Below, in pieces: positions 1 to 7,614 of a stretch of DNA of 7,831 bases. The position numbers were made by a program, and so were the translations under genes. Each line of letters begins with the position of its first letter. Positions within the stretch are counted from its first letter, which is position 1. This stretch comes from Acidobacteriaceae bacterium (GTDB taxonomy: Bacteria; Acidobacteriota; Terriglobia; Terriglobales; Acidobacteriaceae). The stretch is taken from the NCBI GenBank assembly GCA_030040395.1, contig JASHTU010000011.1, forward strand, positions 1-7,831, read 5' to 3'. A model generated the notes under the pieces. That model saw nothing but the letters and a program-made list of their open reading frames with translations. It did no database searches and was not told the DNA's origin.

Positions 1-597
1 ACCGAGGCGGATGCCAAATGCCTTGGCTGCCATGCGGCGGCTCACCCCAACTTCGAGCGCTCGGCCCACGGCGAAGCAGGGGTGAGCTGCCTGAGCTGCC
101 ACAGCATTCACCACTCCTCCACTCCATCGTTTCTTTTGACGGAAAGCCAGCCGCAGCTCTGCTACCGCTGCCACGCCGACATCCAGGTGCTCTTTTCGAT
201 GCCCTTCCACCATAAGGTGCCCGAGGGGCTGATGAAGTGCACTGATTGCCACGATCCGCACGGCACAGGTCAAGAAAACAATCTCCTTTCCACGGCCGAC
301 AGGAACACGATCTGCGCCAAATGCCATGCGGAGACGGCCGGCCCGTTTGTCTACGAGCATCCGGTGGTGAAGACCGAGGGGTGCACTGCCTGCCACTCAC
401 CGCACGGCTCGCCGAACGCGCGCCTGCTCAATGTGAGCGAGGTAAACACGCTGTGTTTGCAGTGCCACTCCGCGTCGATCAATTTCTCCGCTCCGGGCGC
501 GCCTTCGTTCCACAACCAGGCGACGCAGTACGTGGCGTGCACCAATTGCCATACGCAGGTTCACGGCTCGAACGCGAGCAGCGTTTTCTTCAAGTAG
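1..597 (+). CDS. DmsE/MtrA-family decahaem c-type cytochrome, C-terminal part (5' end outside window)
   Basis: Periplasmic multihaem cytochrome expected to pass electrons along a chain of c-type haems and, with a porin partner, across the outer membrane. The reading frame is open from base 1 and encodes 198 residues before TAG. Eight CXXCH haem sites are visible: CLGCH at residue 7, CLSCH 30, CYRCH 54, CTDCH 80, CAKCH 105, CTACH 128, CLQCH 152 and CTNCH 180. The DmsE/MtrA/PioA pattern is clear from the CTDCHDPHG block, the GPFVYEHPVV segment leading into CTACHSPHGS, and the closing CTNCHTQVHGSN. Family members have ten haems, so about two haem sites and the signal peptide should lie left of the window. 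An internal GTG at 82 is not the start, because a haem site precedes it in frame. The barrel gene begins 16 bases downstream, which suggests co-transcription. The family call is firm. The physiological acceptor (metal, DMSO or an extracellular partner) cannot be read from the sequence. Confidence 0.93.
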   Translation, partial: TEADAKCLGCHAAAHPNFERSAHGEAGVSCLSCHSIHHSSTPSFLLTESQPQLCYRCHADIQVLFSMPFHHKVPEGLMKCTDCHDPHGTGQENNLLSTADRNTICAKCHAETAGPFVYEHPVVKTEGCTACHSPHGSPNARLLNVSEVNTLCLQCHSASINFSAPGAPSFHNQATQYVACTNCHTQVHGSNASSVFFK

Positions 598-602
598 CGG
601 AC

Positions 603-610
603 GGGAGGAG
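603..610 (+). promoter_or_regulatory. Shine-Dalgarno site of the barrel gene
   Basis: GGGAGGAG lies three bases before the ATG at 614, inside the 16-base gap after the cytochrome stop codon. It is a strong purine-rich site and supports 614 as the start despite the long N-terminal region of the protein. The distance from the GGAGG core to the ATG is about five bases. Confidence 0.7.
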
Positions 611-613
611 ACG

Positions 614-2869
614 ATGAAGGAGCTTGGCTTGGGAAAGAGGCTGGTTTTGGGCGCCGGTCGATCTCCTGCCGCTCGATCGCCTGCGGATCGATTTTCGGGG
701 TCTTGGGCGCCCGCCGCGTTTGTCGGAGTGAGCCTCATGCTGGTTGCCGCCGCCTGGCCGCAGAGCCCCGGCGCCGCTCCGGGGACGACCAAGGACGGCT
801 ATCTCATCCAACAGACGTTCGACGTGGGCGGACACATTGCGAGCGATACGGGCAGCGGAGCAATGTATGACACCGTAGTGAATTTGCAAAGCGGGCCGCG
901 CATCCTCAACCAGACGCTCGAAGCACACGCCACCAGCACAGCCAAACATCCCTGGTTCGACAGCCTCGACGAATCGAGCTCAGGCTTAGGGGGCGACCCC
1001 GAGGACTTCGGCGTGCTTCGCATGTCGAAGGGGAAGCTGTACGACTTCCAAGGCATGTTCCGGCGCAACCGGCAGTTCTTCAATTACGATTTGCTGGACA
1101 ACCCGCTTATTCCGGGCGGCCTGGTCTCGAACGGCTACACGTTTCCGCAGTACAGCATTTCGCCACATTCTTTCAACACTGTCCGCAGGATGACCGACGC
1201 CGACCTGACCCTGTTCCCGATTTCGAAATTCAGAATCCGCGCCGGGTATTCCCAGAACATCATGCAAGGCCTGACCTTCAGCTCAGTGCACGAAGGCACG
1301 GAAGCGCTGCTCCAGCAGAACTGGCGCAACAGCACGGATACGTGGCGTGGGGGCGTGGACTGGAAGGTGCTTCCGCGGACGACGCTGAGTTACGAAGAAA
1401 CGATCATGCACTTTAAGGGCAACACCAACTGGCTGCTCAGAGACACCTACCTGCAATTGAGCAACGGGGCCGCGGTGGACCTGGGCTTCGACAATACCTC
1501 CGTGCCCAGTTGCGGCAACCATCTCGCCCCGATCATCACCAACGCGACCACCCCGGCCACGGCCAACGCCACCTGCAACGGATTCCTCGATTACACGCGC
1601 TCGTCGCCCACCCGCACCCTGTTCCCGACCGAAGAGTTCCGTTTTCAAAGCTCGGACCTGAAAAACGTGCAGATGACGGGCAGCGCCCGCTACACCGGCG
1701 CCAACACCAACCTTCCGGACTTCAGCGAATTTTTCAACGGTCTCGAAACCAGAACCGGGACCCGGTTGTTCACGGTGACCGGCTACGCCAAAGCGCAGCG
1801 CGTGAATGTGAACGCGAATTACGAGCTGGTGTGGCAGTTAGCTCCCAGGGTGAGCCTCGCCGAACAATACGACTTTGAAGATTTCCGGCTGCCCGGCATG
1901 GATAACTATCTCGAGACCAGTTACAGCGGCGCGTCGATGCTCACGCCGCCGTCGGCCACGGGCGCGACTTCAACCACCAGCGACGCCTTTTTCCTGGGCC
2001 AAAAAACCCAGGTGAACACGGTCGTCGCACGCTGGCAAGCCGGGCGGCGCGCGGCCTTATCGCTCGGCTACCGCTATCGGGTGCGCGAAATTGCCCAACG
2101 CGCTCCGGGCGCGTACAGCCTGACCATCCATCAACAGGGCGGATTGTTGGGAGTAGATGTGCAGCCAGCTTTGAACTGGCGGCTCTACGGCAATGTGGAA
2201 CTTGCTTTTGCCGACGGGGCCTATGTGCAGACCAACCCGCGCCAGTTGCAGCACTACCAGGTGCGGAGCAATTACCGGGCGAAGAGCTGGGCGACGATTT
2301 CCGGCGCCTTCGACGATCTGGAGCGGCGCGACAACGTGACCTATGTAAACCACCTGGATCACACGCGCAATTTCACAGCCAGCGCCGAGCTGATTCCGAG
2401 TGCGCAGTTCAACCTGGATCTGAGTTACGGGTATTTTGACCTGTTCTCGCAAACGGACGAGTGTTATCCGGTTACTCCGGCTCCGGTGAACGCCGTTACC
2501 GCATCGCCGGCGTGCGTGACCAACGGCACGCCTTACTTTTCCAACGGCTACTACGACGCTCCCACGCAATATGGCTCGATCGCCTACTTTCTGACTCTCG
2601 TGAAGCGCTTCAGCGCCGGCTTGGGCTACAGAATGACGGCCATCAACGGAAGAACAACCTTCATCAACCCGCGTCAGGCGCTGGGAGCGCTGCAATCGCA
2701 AAACCAATCGCCCTTCGCCCGCGTACTGTGGACGCTGAGCGAGAGCTGGGCGCTGCGCGGCGACTGGAACTATTACGGCTACGGCGAAGAAGGAACGCCA
2801 TTGGGGCCCACGGCGCCGCGCAACTTTCACGGCAATGTGTTCACGTTGGGCGTACACAACTCATTTTGA
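614..2869 (+). CDS. Predicted MtrB/PioB-like outer-membrane beta-barrel protein
   Basis: A 751-residue predicted outer-membrane porin that probably sheathes the cytochrome encoded just upstream, as MtrB does for MtrA. After a hydrophobic signal segment (about residues 32-48) the mature chain opens with [20 protein letters not shown]. It then consists of alternating short amphipathic strands and polar, Asn/Thr/Gly-rich loops. It ends in HNSF, the terminal aromatic residue typical of barrel proteins handled by the BAM machinery. The length is close to that of MtrB (about 700). The N-terminal CXXC known from Shewanella MtrB is absent. The only four cysteines form two spaced pairs, C300/C321 and C617/C634, in loop-like stretches. 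The signal peptide has an unusually long arginine-rich n-region. The MtrB role is inferred from gene order, size and barrel character, not from strong motif identity. A different large porin remains possible. Confidence 0.68.
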   Translation: MKELGLGKRLVLGAGRSPAARSPADRFSGSWAPAAFVGVSLMLVAAAWPQSPGAAPGTTKDGYLIQQTFDVGGHIASDTGSGAMYDTVVNLQSGPRILNQTLEAHATSTAKHPWFDSLDESSSGLGGDPEDFGVLRMSKGKLYDFQGMFRRNRQFFNYDLLDNPLIPGGLVSNGYTFPQYSISPHSFNTVRRMTDADLTLFPISKFRIRAGYSQNIMQGLTFSSVHEGTEALLQQNWRNSTDTWRGGVDWKVLPRTTLSYEETIMHFKGNTNWLLRDTYLQLSNGAAVDLGFDNTSVPSCGNHLAPIITNATTPATANATCNGFLDYTRSSPTRTLFPTEEFRFQSSDLKNVQMTGSARYTGANTNLPDFSEFFNGLETRTGTRLFTVTGYAKAQRVNVNANYELVWQLAPRVSLAEQYDFEDFRLPGMDNYLETSYSGASMLTPPSATGATSTTSDAFFLGQKTQVNTVVARWQAGRRAALSLGYRYRVREIAQRAPGAYSLTIHQQGGLLGVDVQPALNWRLYGNVELAFADGAYVQTNPRQLQHYQVRSNYRAKSWATISGAFDDLERRDNVTYVNHLDHTRNFTASAELIPSAQFNLDLSYGYFDLFSQTDECYPVTPAPVNAVTASPACVTNGTPYFSNGYYDAPTQYGSIAYFLTLVKRFSAGLGYRMTAINGRTTFINPRQALGALQSQNQSPFARVLWTLSESWALRGDWNYYGYGEEGTPLGPTAPRNFHGNVFTLGVHNSF

Positions 2870-2909
2870 AAGGTATGTTAGCGGCGCCGGAATGGCGGCG
2901 TGCAACCAA

Positions 2910-2932
2910 GGGGGTGAATTCAGTCCACCCCC
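2910..2932 (+). other. GC-rich hairpin between the barrel gene and mtnA
   Basis: GGGGGTG at 2910-2916 and CACCCCC at 2926-2932 form a perfect 7-bp stem around a nine-base loop, 40 bases after the barrel stop codon. No T-run follows, so it is not a standard intrinsic terminator. It may protect the 3' end of the cytochrome-barrel transcript or reduce read-through into mtnA. The rest of this 112-base gap shows no clear promoter and is too short for a SAM riboswitch, which controls mtnA in some Firmicutes. Confidence 0.3.
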
Positions 2933-2981
2933 CGGGCGCGCCGCAGGCCGCAGGATATCGCGGCGGTTACACTGGAAGTGG

Positions 2982-4040
<1,059 letters not shown>

Positions 4041-4297
4041 GCCAGATTGCGGTTGCTCTAAGCCCGCGGAGCCCCGCTCTCCGGATTTTCCTGATCCGCG
4101 GCCCCGAGAAGCTGCGGCCAGTGAGACGCGGATTGAAATTCGCAAGCTTCCAAGATATAGGATGGGGTCCTTAGATTTCTTTGATTGGGTATGGGGCGGG
4201 ATAGCAACCATGCCTCCGGTCTTGGCGCTCGAGCCCTTATAAGAAGACCCTCTCCGGTCGAAGCCGCGTCAAACTTCGATTCCCGCTTGGAGAATTC
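4041..4297. other. Intergenic region between mtnA and the 97-residue membrane protein gene
   Basis: I see no convincing gene in these 257 bases. Short open frames on both strands lack family-like content. A small hairpin after mtnA (CGGAG and CTCCG flanking CCCCGCT, followed by GATTTTCC, near 4067-4090) could be a weak terminator. TATAAG at 4238-4243 resembles a -10 box but has no good -35 partner, so the promoter of the next gene is not settled. Confidence 0.3.
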
Positions 4298-4591
4298 GTG
4301 CACCTTGTGCCCCTTATCTTCCGGTTGCGCCAAAAGTCGCTGATACGCGGGTTACTGCTTTCGCTGGGCGCGTTTTTCAGCGGTTTGCGGCTGGCGGGCT
4401 TTCCCTACATCGAGCACATCCATGGATCGAACTGGGAGATTGCGGCGCTGGCGGGGGCCGCGTGGGGGATGGCGGAGACGGCGCGCTGCCTGCAGCGGAA
4501 ATGGAGCCTGTATCACGCCGGGGTCCTGATTGTGCTGTATTCGGACCTGATGATCCTTGTGGCCATTGTCGCGCTATTAGCGCTTTCATAA
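4298..4591 (+). CDS. Small predicted membrane protein of unknown function (97 aa)
   Basis: I do not recognise a family. The start is GTG at 4298, supported by GGAG at 4289-4292 with five bases of spacing. The N-terminus is basic (R9, R11, K13, R17). Three hydrophobic stretches follow: about residues 18-35 (LLLSLGAFFSGLRLAGF), 46-62 (WEIAALAGAAWGMAETA) and 74-96 (AGVLIVLYSDLMILVAIVALLAL). They suggest an inner-membrane protein with two or three helices. A conserved-looking polar loop, YIEHIHGSNWE (37-47), joins the first two segments, and a basic LQRKW stretch joins the second and third. Codon use matches the neighbours and the coding strand matches mtnA and mscL. It sits 112 bases before mscL. 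This could be a lineage-specific protein. A real gene is likely because of the start site and coherent hydrophobic pattern. Confidence 0.7.
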   Translation: MHLVPLIFRLRQKSLIRGLLLSLGAFFSGLRLAGFPYIEHIHGSNWEIAALAGAAWGMAETARCLQRKWSLYHAGVLIVLYSDLMILVAIVALLALS

Positions 4592-4616
4592 GGCGTGGGG
4601 AAGGGGTAAGATGATG

Positions 4617-4661
4617 CCAAAGTTCAACCCGGCTCTGCGGGCGGCGGGCGCGTGACTTTGG
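4617..4661 (+). other. Long inverted repeat / possible RNA hairpin upstream of mscL
   Basis: CCAAAGT at 4617-4623 is an exact reverse complement of ACTTTGG at 4655-4661. With one bulged T the stem extends by TCA/TGA, giving about nine pairs. The enclosed GC-rich segment can form a small inner stem (CCCG with CGGG). It lies between the stop at 4591 and the mscL start at 4704. It could be a terminator-like or mRNA leader structure. There is no T-run after it. Confidence 0.35.
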
Positions 4662-4690
4662 GCGTGGCCCGGCCGTCTAGTTCATTCCTG

Positions 4691-4697
4691 AGAGGAG
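4691..4697 (+). promoter_or_regulatory. Shine-Dalgarno site that fixes the GTG start of mscL
   Basis: AGAGGAG is followed by six bases and then the GTG at 4704. This strong site with ideal spacing, together with the MFKGFRDF N-terminus, decides the non-ATG start. Confidence 0.75.
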
Positions 4698-4703
4698 CAG
4701 AAA

Positions 4704-5156
4704 GTGTTCAAAGGCTTTCGCGACTTTATCTTTCGGGGCAACGTGGTGGATCTGGCCGTGGCCGTGATCCTGGGCGCGGCTTTCAACACGATTGTGAACT
4801 CGTTGGTGAAGGACGTGCTGAACCCGCTGATTGCGGCGACGGTGGGCAAGCCGGATTTCAGCGGCGTGGTGCTGCAGGTGCACAGCGGCAAAATTTCGGT
4901 CGGCAATTTTCTCAACGCCGTGGTGTCGTTTCTGATTGTCGCCGCCGTGATCTATTTCGCCATCGTGCTGCCGATGCACAAGGTCATGGAGCGGATCAAC
5001 AAAGGGAATGCGCCCCCGCCATCGCCAACGATAAAGACTTGCCCTGAGTGCCTGAGCGAGATCCCTGTGGGAGCCCGGCGGTGCGCCCATTGCGGGCAGC
5101 CCCAGCCGCAGCCGGAGGTAAGCGAGGCGGTTCCAGTGGGCGAGCCGACCGCGTAG
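4704..5156 (+). CDS. mscL: Large-conductance mechanosensitive channel with C-terminal zinc ribbon
   Basis: Inner-membrane channel that opens under membrane tension and releases solutes during hypo-osmotic shock; family members work as homopentamers. The protein has 150 residues. The start GTG gives MFKGFRDFIFRGNVVDLAVAV, the typical amphipathic N-terminal helix running into TM1 (about 14-42, with the GAAFNTIVNSLVKDVLNPLI gate region). A periplasmic loop follows (about 46-67), then TM2 (about 68-90) and the short charged stretch MHKVMERINKG (91-101). Instead of the usual cytoplasmic helix bundle alone, a Pro-rich linker (103-108) leads to CPEC at 113-116 and CAHC at 127-130. This treble-clef-like zinc ribbon is followed by a Pro/Gln/Glu-rich tail. 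The channel assignment is firm. A regulatory or assembly role for the ribbon is inference. It is transcribed with the same orientation as the small membrane protein before it. Confidence 0.96.
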   Translation: MFKGFRDFIFRGNVVDLAVAVILGAAFNTIVNSLVKDVLNPLIAATVGKPDFSGVVLQVHSGKISVGNFLNAVVSFLIVAAVIYFAIVLPMHKVMERINKGNAPPPSPTIKTCPECLSEIPVGARRCAHCGQPQPQPEVSEAVPVGEPTA

Positions 5157-5273
5157 GAAAAGATGCTTCCGCGCGGAGAAAGCTTGTCGCGGGCCGCCGT
5201 TTCGACGGGCTCGCAGACCGAGGCCAAACCATGGACCGAGACCGTGGAGGGAGGATGGCCGTTGTCGGCGTCA

Positions 5274-5302
5274 AAAAAGAGTTCGCCGCGGGCGCGCTTT
5301 TT
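5274..5302 (+). terminator. Possible A-tract/T-tract terminator after mscL
   Basis: AAAAAG at 5274-5279 is complementary to CTTTTT at 5297-5302, and the GC-rich centre can add a short CGC/GCG stem around CGCGG. The structure ends in five T residues, as an intrinsic terminator would. The stem is broken by unpaired bases and overlaps the region where the desaturase -35 box should be, so the call is tentative. The rest of 5157-5273 shows no gene. Confidence 0.28.
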
Positions 5303-5324
5303 CCAGTTCCCTCTCCTATATAAT
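5298..5324 (+). promoter_or_regulatory. Sigma70-type promoter of the desaturase gene
   Basis: A perfect TATAAT lies at 5319-5324 in an AT-rich patch that stands out from the GC-rich surroundings. The -35 region is weak: TTTTTC at 5298-5303 with 15 bases of spacing is the best match. A start of transcription near 5331 would give a leader of about 42 bases. Confidence 0.5.
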
Positions 5325-5332
5325 TGAAAACT

Positions 5333-5352
5333 AAGTGGGCTTGTCGCCACTT
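5333..5352 (+). promoter_or_regulatory. Inverted repeat in the desaturase leader (possible operator)
   Basis: AAGTGG (5333-5338) and CCACTT (5347-5352) form an exact 6-bp inverted repeat with an eight-base spacer, immediately downstream of the TATAAT box. The position suits a repressor site for a TetR-type lipid regulator or a small hairpin near the ribosome site (GAAGGAA, 5356-5362). No specific regulator can be named from the sequence. Confidence 0.35.
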
Positions 5353-5372
5353 CCTGAAGGAACTCCGAACGA

Positions 5373-6380
5373 ATGTCATCACCCGTAATCGCCCCGTCTC
5401 CTGAACGTGCGACGAGTGTCTTAGACGCTCCGATTCCCACCACTCATAACGCCCACGAACTCAACCCTCTCCATGCCCTCCACGCCGTGCCGGCGCGGCA
5501 GCAGATTCGCATGGGCAAGGCGGCAACGCTTCCGGAGGGACTCAACAGAACGACGTTGGCGATCATTGTCGTCTTCCACCTGGGAGCGCTGGCGGCGCTG
5601 TTCTTCTTCACCTGGCAGCGCTTGCTGGTGATGGGCGTAATTTATGTGCTGGCGATCAACGTCGGCATCGGGATGTGCTATCACCGGCTCCTGACGCATC
5701 GCGGCTACCGGGTGCCGAAGTGGCTGGAATATGTGATGAGCGTGTTTGCGACGCTTTCGCTGGAAGGTGGGCCGATTTTCTGGGTGTCGACGCACCGTCT
5801 GCATCACCAGCTTAGCGACCAGGAGGGCGATCCGCACACGCCACACGAGGGTGGGTGGTGGGCTCACGCGGGATGGTTGCTCTTCGGCCAGTCGCTGCAC
5901 TCGCAGACGGCGGCGCTGGCGCGCTACTCGCCAGACCTGAGCCGCGACCGCTTTCACGCGTGGCTGAGTAAGTACCACTGGCTGCCGATCGTCGCCAGCG
6001 GGGTGCTGCTGTTTGCTGGGGGCTGGATCTGGGGCGGACTGGTGAACGGAATCGCCATGGTGCTTTGGGGTGGCCTGCTGCGGGTCACGCTGGGCCTGCA
6101 CGCCACTTGGCTGGTGAACTCGGCCACTCACATGTGGGGCCGCCGCAGGTTCCAGACGCGGGACGACTCGCGCAACAACTGGTGGGTGGCGCTGCTGACG
6201 GGTGGCGAAGGGTGGCACAACAACCACCACGCGCACCCGGTAAGCGCGCGGCACGGCCTCACCTGGTGGGAGATTGACCCCAACTTCTGGGGCATCTGGC
6301 TGCTGGCCAAGCTGGGCTTGGCGCGGAAGATCCAGGTGGCGAAGTTCGATCGCAACAATCCCAAACCCGCCGGACTATAG
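5373..6380 (+). CDS. Membrane fatty acid (acyl-CoA/acyl-lipid) desaturase
   Basis: Integral-membrane di-iron enzyme that introduces a cis double bond, probably delta-9, into acyl chains and so adjusts membrane fluidity. The 335 residues carry the full histidine set: HRLLTH (104-109), HRLHH (141-145), NSATHMWG (249-256, with the extra ligand H253) and HNNHH (282-286) within GEGWHNNHHAHP. Hydrophobic segments at about 60-80, 84-102, 118-138, 204-224 and 226-248 fit the usual pairs of helices that place the histidine boxes in the cytoplasm. The first 46 residues are a hydrophilic, His/Pro-rich extension. Starting at M47 instead is possible, but ATG 5373 has the better upstream site (GAAGGAA at 5356-5362, though with long spacing). 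No ferredoxin, cytochrome b5 or reductase is fused or adjacent, so the electron donor is elsewhere. Substrate and bond position are inferred from similarity to the SCD/DesC group. Confidence 0.93.
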   Translation: MSSPVIAPSPERATSVLDAPIPTTHNAHELNPLHALHAVPARQQIRMGKAATLPEGLNRTTLAIIVVFHLGALAALFFFTWQRLLVMGVIYVLAINVGIGMCYHRLLTHRGYRVPKWLEYVMSVFATLSLEGGPIFWVSTHRLHHQLSDQEGDPHTPHEGGWWAHAGWLLFGQSLHSQTAALARYSPDLSRDRFHAWLSKYHWLPIVASGVLLFAGGWIWGGLVNGIAMVLWGGLLRVTLGLHATWLVNSATHMWGRRRFQTRDDSRNNWWVALLTGGEGWHNNHHAHPVSARHGLTWWEIDPNFWGIWLLAKLGLARKIQVAKFDRNNPKPAGL

Positions 6381-6410
6381 CGATTCCAGACTAGACGCCG
6401 CCCCCGCCGC

Positions 6411-7496
6411 TTACTTGCCGATCACTAGAATCTGGAAGGAACCGGGAATCATCGGCGCGCGAGGTCCGCGCCGGAAGGCGGGCTCTGGACCGCTGGCCGG
6501 CGCAGCCATTCCCGGAGCCTCCTCCGGCGTGGGACCGTACTCCGCCGTGATGGAGAAGATGCGGTCGGTTTTCGGATCCAGGGTAAGCGTCTTGGCCCGC
6601 ATCGGCGTGTAAACCGTCTGCTCCACGGAAAAGCTGGTAGGCGAATTCTCCATGATGACTGATAGCGTGCCGTCGCCCTGCGAGCTGAATGCCTCCATCG
6701 TCTCCGGGTTGAAGACCACGCCGTCGGACCCGGCGCCGATGGGCAAATCGGCGAGGATATGTCCATCGGTCGCCGACAAAATGACCATATTCTTGTTCGC
6801 CCGGCACGAAGCGAAAAGGATATTGTCCTTCGCGTCGATGGCCAGGCCGGCGCACTCCGAGCCTTTGCTGGAAACATCGTAGCGGCCGACCATCTTCATC
6901 GTATCGGCGTCGATGACCGCGATGGCGGCCTTGTCTTCAATGTCCACATAGATCTTGCCATGGCCATCGGTTGCGGCCTCTTCGGAAGCGCCGCCAATGT
7001 CGATGGTTCCCAGGATCGAGCCGTCCTTGTCGTCGAGGATGGTCACGTTGGGCTGCGCGTGGCTGAGGACGTAGAAGTGATGGTTGTAAGGGTCGTTGAG
7101 GTAGCCGTCGGGATTGCCGCCAACGTCGATCTTTTTGATGATGGCGAAGGTGTGGGCGTCGAACATCGTCACTGGCTTCGAGGTGGCGAAGCCGTGGCCG
7201 GTCGCGGTGTCCGCCGCGCCGCCGTGGCCGCTCACGCCGGGGAGGTCGCCGATCTCGGCCAGGGTGTCGAGGTTATAGACGCCGATGTGTCCTGTGGGGC
7301 CGGAGCGGGCAACGAAGAGGCTGCGCCCATCCGGGTCCGCGGTCACGTAGTCGAATCCGCCTTCGCCTCCCACCAGTTGAATCTTGAGCACCTTGTACGG
7401 GCCGCTTTCCTGCGCGGCGGCAGGTCCGGCAGAGCTCAGCGGAACGGTGAGTGTTGCCAGGGCGAGCGTTGCAATCATGAGCGGCTTGGCCGGCAT
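6411..7496 (-). CDS. Secreted YncE/YVTN-like beta-propeller protein
   Basis: Predicted exported beta-propeller of 361 residues with no assigned reaction; such proteins usually bind partners or ligands. A signal peptide (about 1-28, hydrophobic core MIATLALATLTVPL, cleavage after AAA before QES) directs it to the periplasm or outside. The body is a series of blade repeats of about 40 residues built on patterns such as YVTADPDGRSLFVAR, GVYNLDTLAEIG, TMFDAHTFAIIKKIDVGG, VTILDDKDGSILGTIDIGG, AVIDADTMKMVGRYDV and VILSATDGHILADLPIG. These are typical of the YncE/YVTN family. C215 and C231 may form a disulfide. A Pro/Ala/Arg-rich segment (322-352) separates the last full blade from a closing strand, SFQILVIGK. 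The start is supported by GGAGGA on the minus strand (plus-strand 7503-7508) six bases before the ATG. It converges on the desaturase gene with 30 bases between the stops and no clear terminator. Confidence 0.88.
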   Translation of the reverse strand: MPAKPLMIATLALATLTVPLSSAGPAAAQESGPYKVLKIQLVGGEGGFDYVTADPDGRSLFVARSGPTGHIGVYNLDTLAEIGDLPGVSGHGGAADTATGHGFATSKPVTMFDAHTFAIIKKIDVGGNPDGYLNDPYNHHFYVLSHAQPNVTILDDKDGSILGTIDIGGASEEAATDGHGKIYVDIEDKAAIAVIDADTMKMVGRYDVSSKGSECAGLAIDAKDNILFASCRANKNMVILSATDGHILADLPIGAGSDGVVFNPETMEAFSSQGDGTLSVIMENSPTSFSVEQTVYTPMRAKTLTLDPKTDRIFSITAEYGPTPEEAPGMAAPASGPEPAFRRGPRAPMIPGSFQILVIGK

Positions 7497-7585
7497 GGCG
7501 AGTCCTCCATGGAAAGCTTTGGCGAGCCATCGACCGGCTCCGAAGGTTGGCGACGGGAAAGAATGGACAATCTTTCAATGCATCG

Positions 7586-7614
7586 AGGATACACGCGGCG
7601 GAAAAAAAGTCGAA
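7586..7614 (-). promoter_or_regulatory. Candidate promoter of the beta-propeller gene
   Basis: Read on the minus strand, TTCGAC (plus-strand 7609-7614) and TATCCT (7586-7591) are separated by exactly 17 bases, including a run of seven T residues. Each hexamer differs from consensus at one or two positions. Transcription would begin near 7579 and give a leader of roughly 80 bases. Confidence 0.35.

Noticed and set aside
2057..2857. 266-codon open frame on the minus strand
   Set aside because: Antisense shadow of the barrel gene, with no motif and no plausible ribosome site.
2835..2981. 49-codon upstream extension of mtnA
   Set aside because: It overlaps the end of the barrel gene and has no resemblance to the MtnA N-terminus. 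ATG 2982 gives the standard protein.
2870..2981. Possible SAM riboswitch before mtnA
   Set aside because: The 112-base gap contains only one short GC hairpin. The multi-stem SAM riboswitch core with a terminator is not visible.
5048..5323. 91-codon open frame across the mscL end and the desaturase promoter
   Set aside because: It is out of frame with the zinc-ribbon part of mscL and covers regulatory sequence, with no family content.
5421..6254. 277-codon open frame on the minus strand
   Set aside because: It is antisense to the desaturase, which carries all four histidine motifs.
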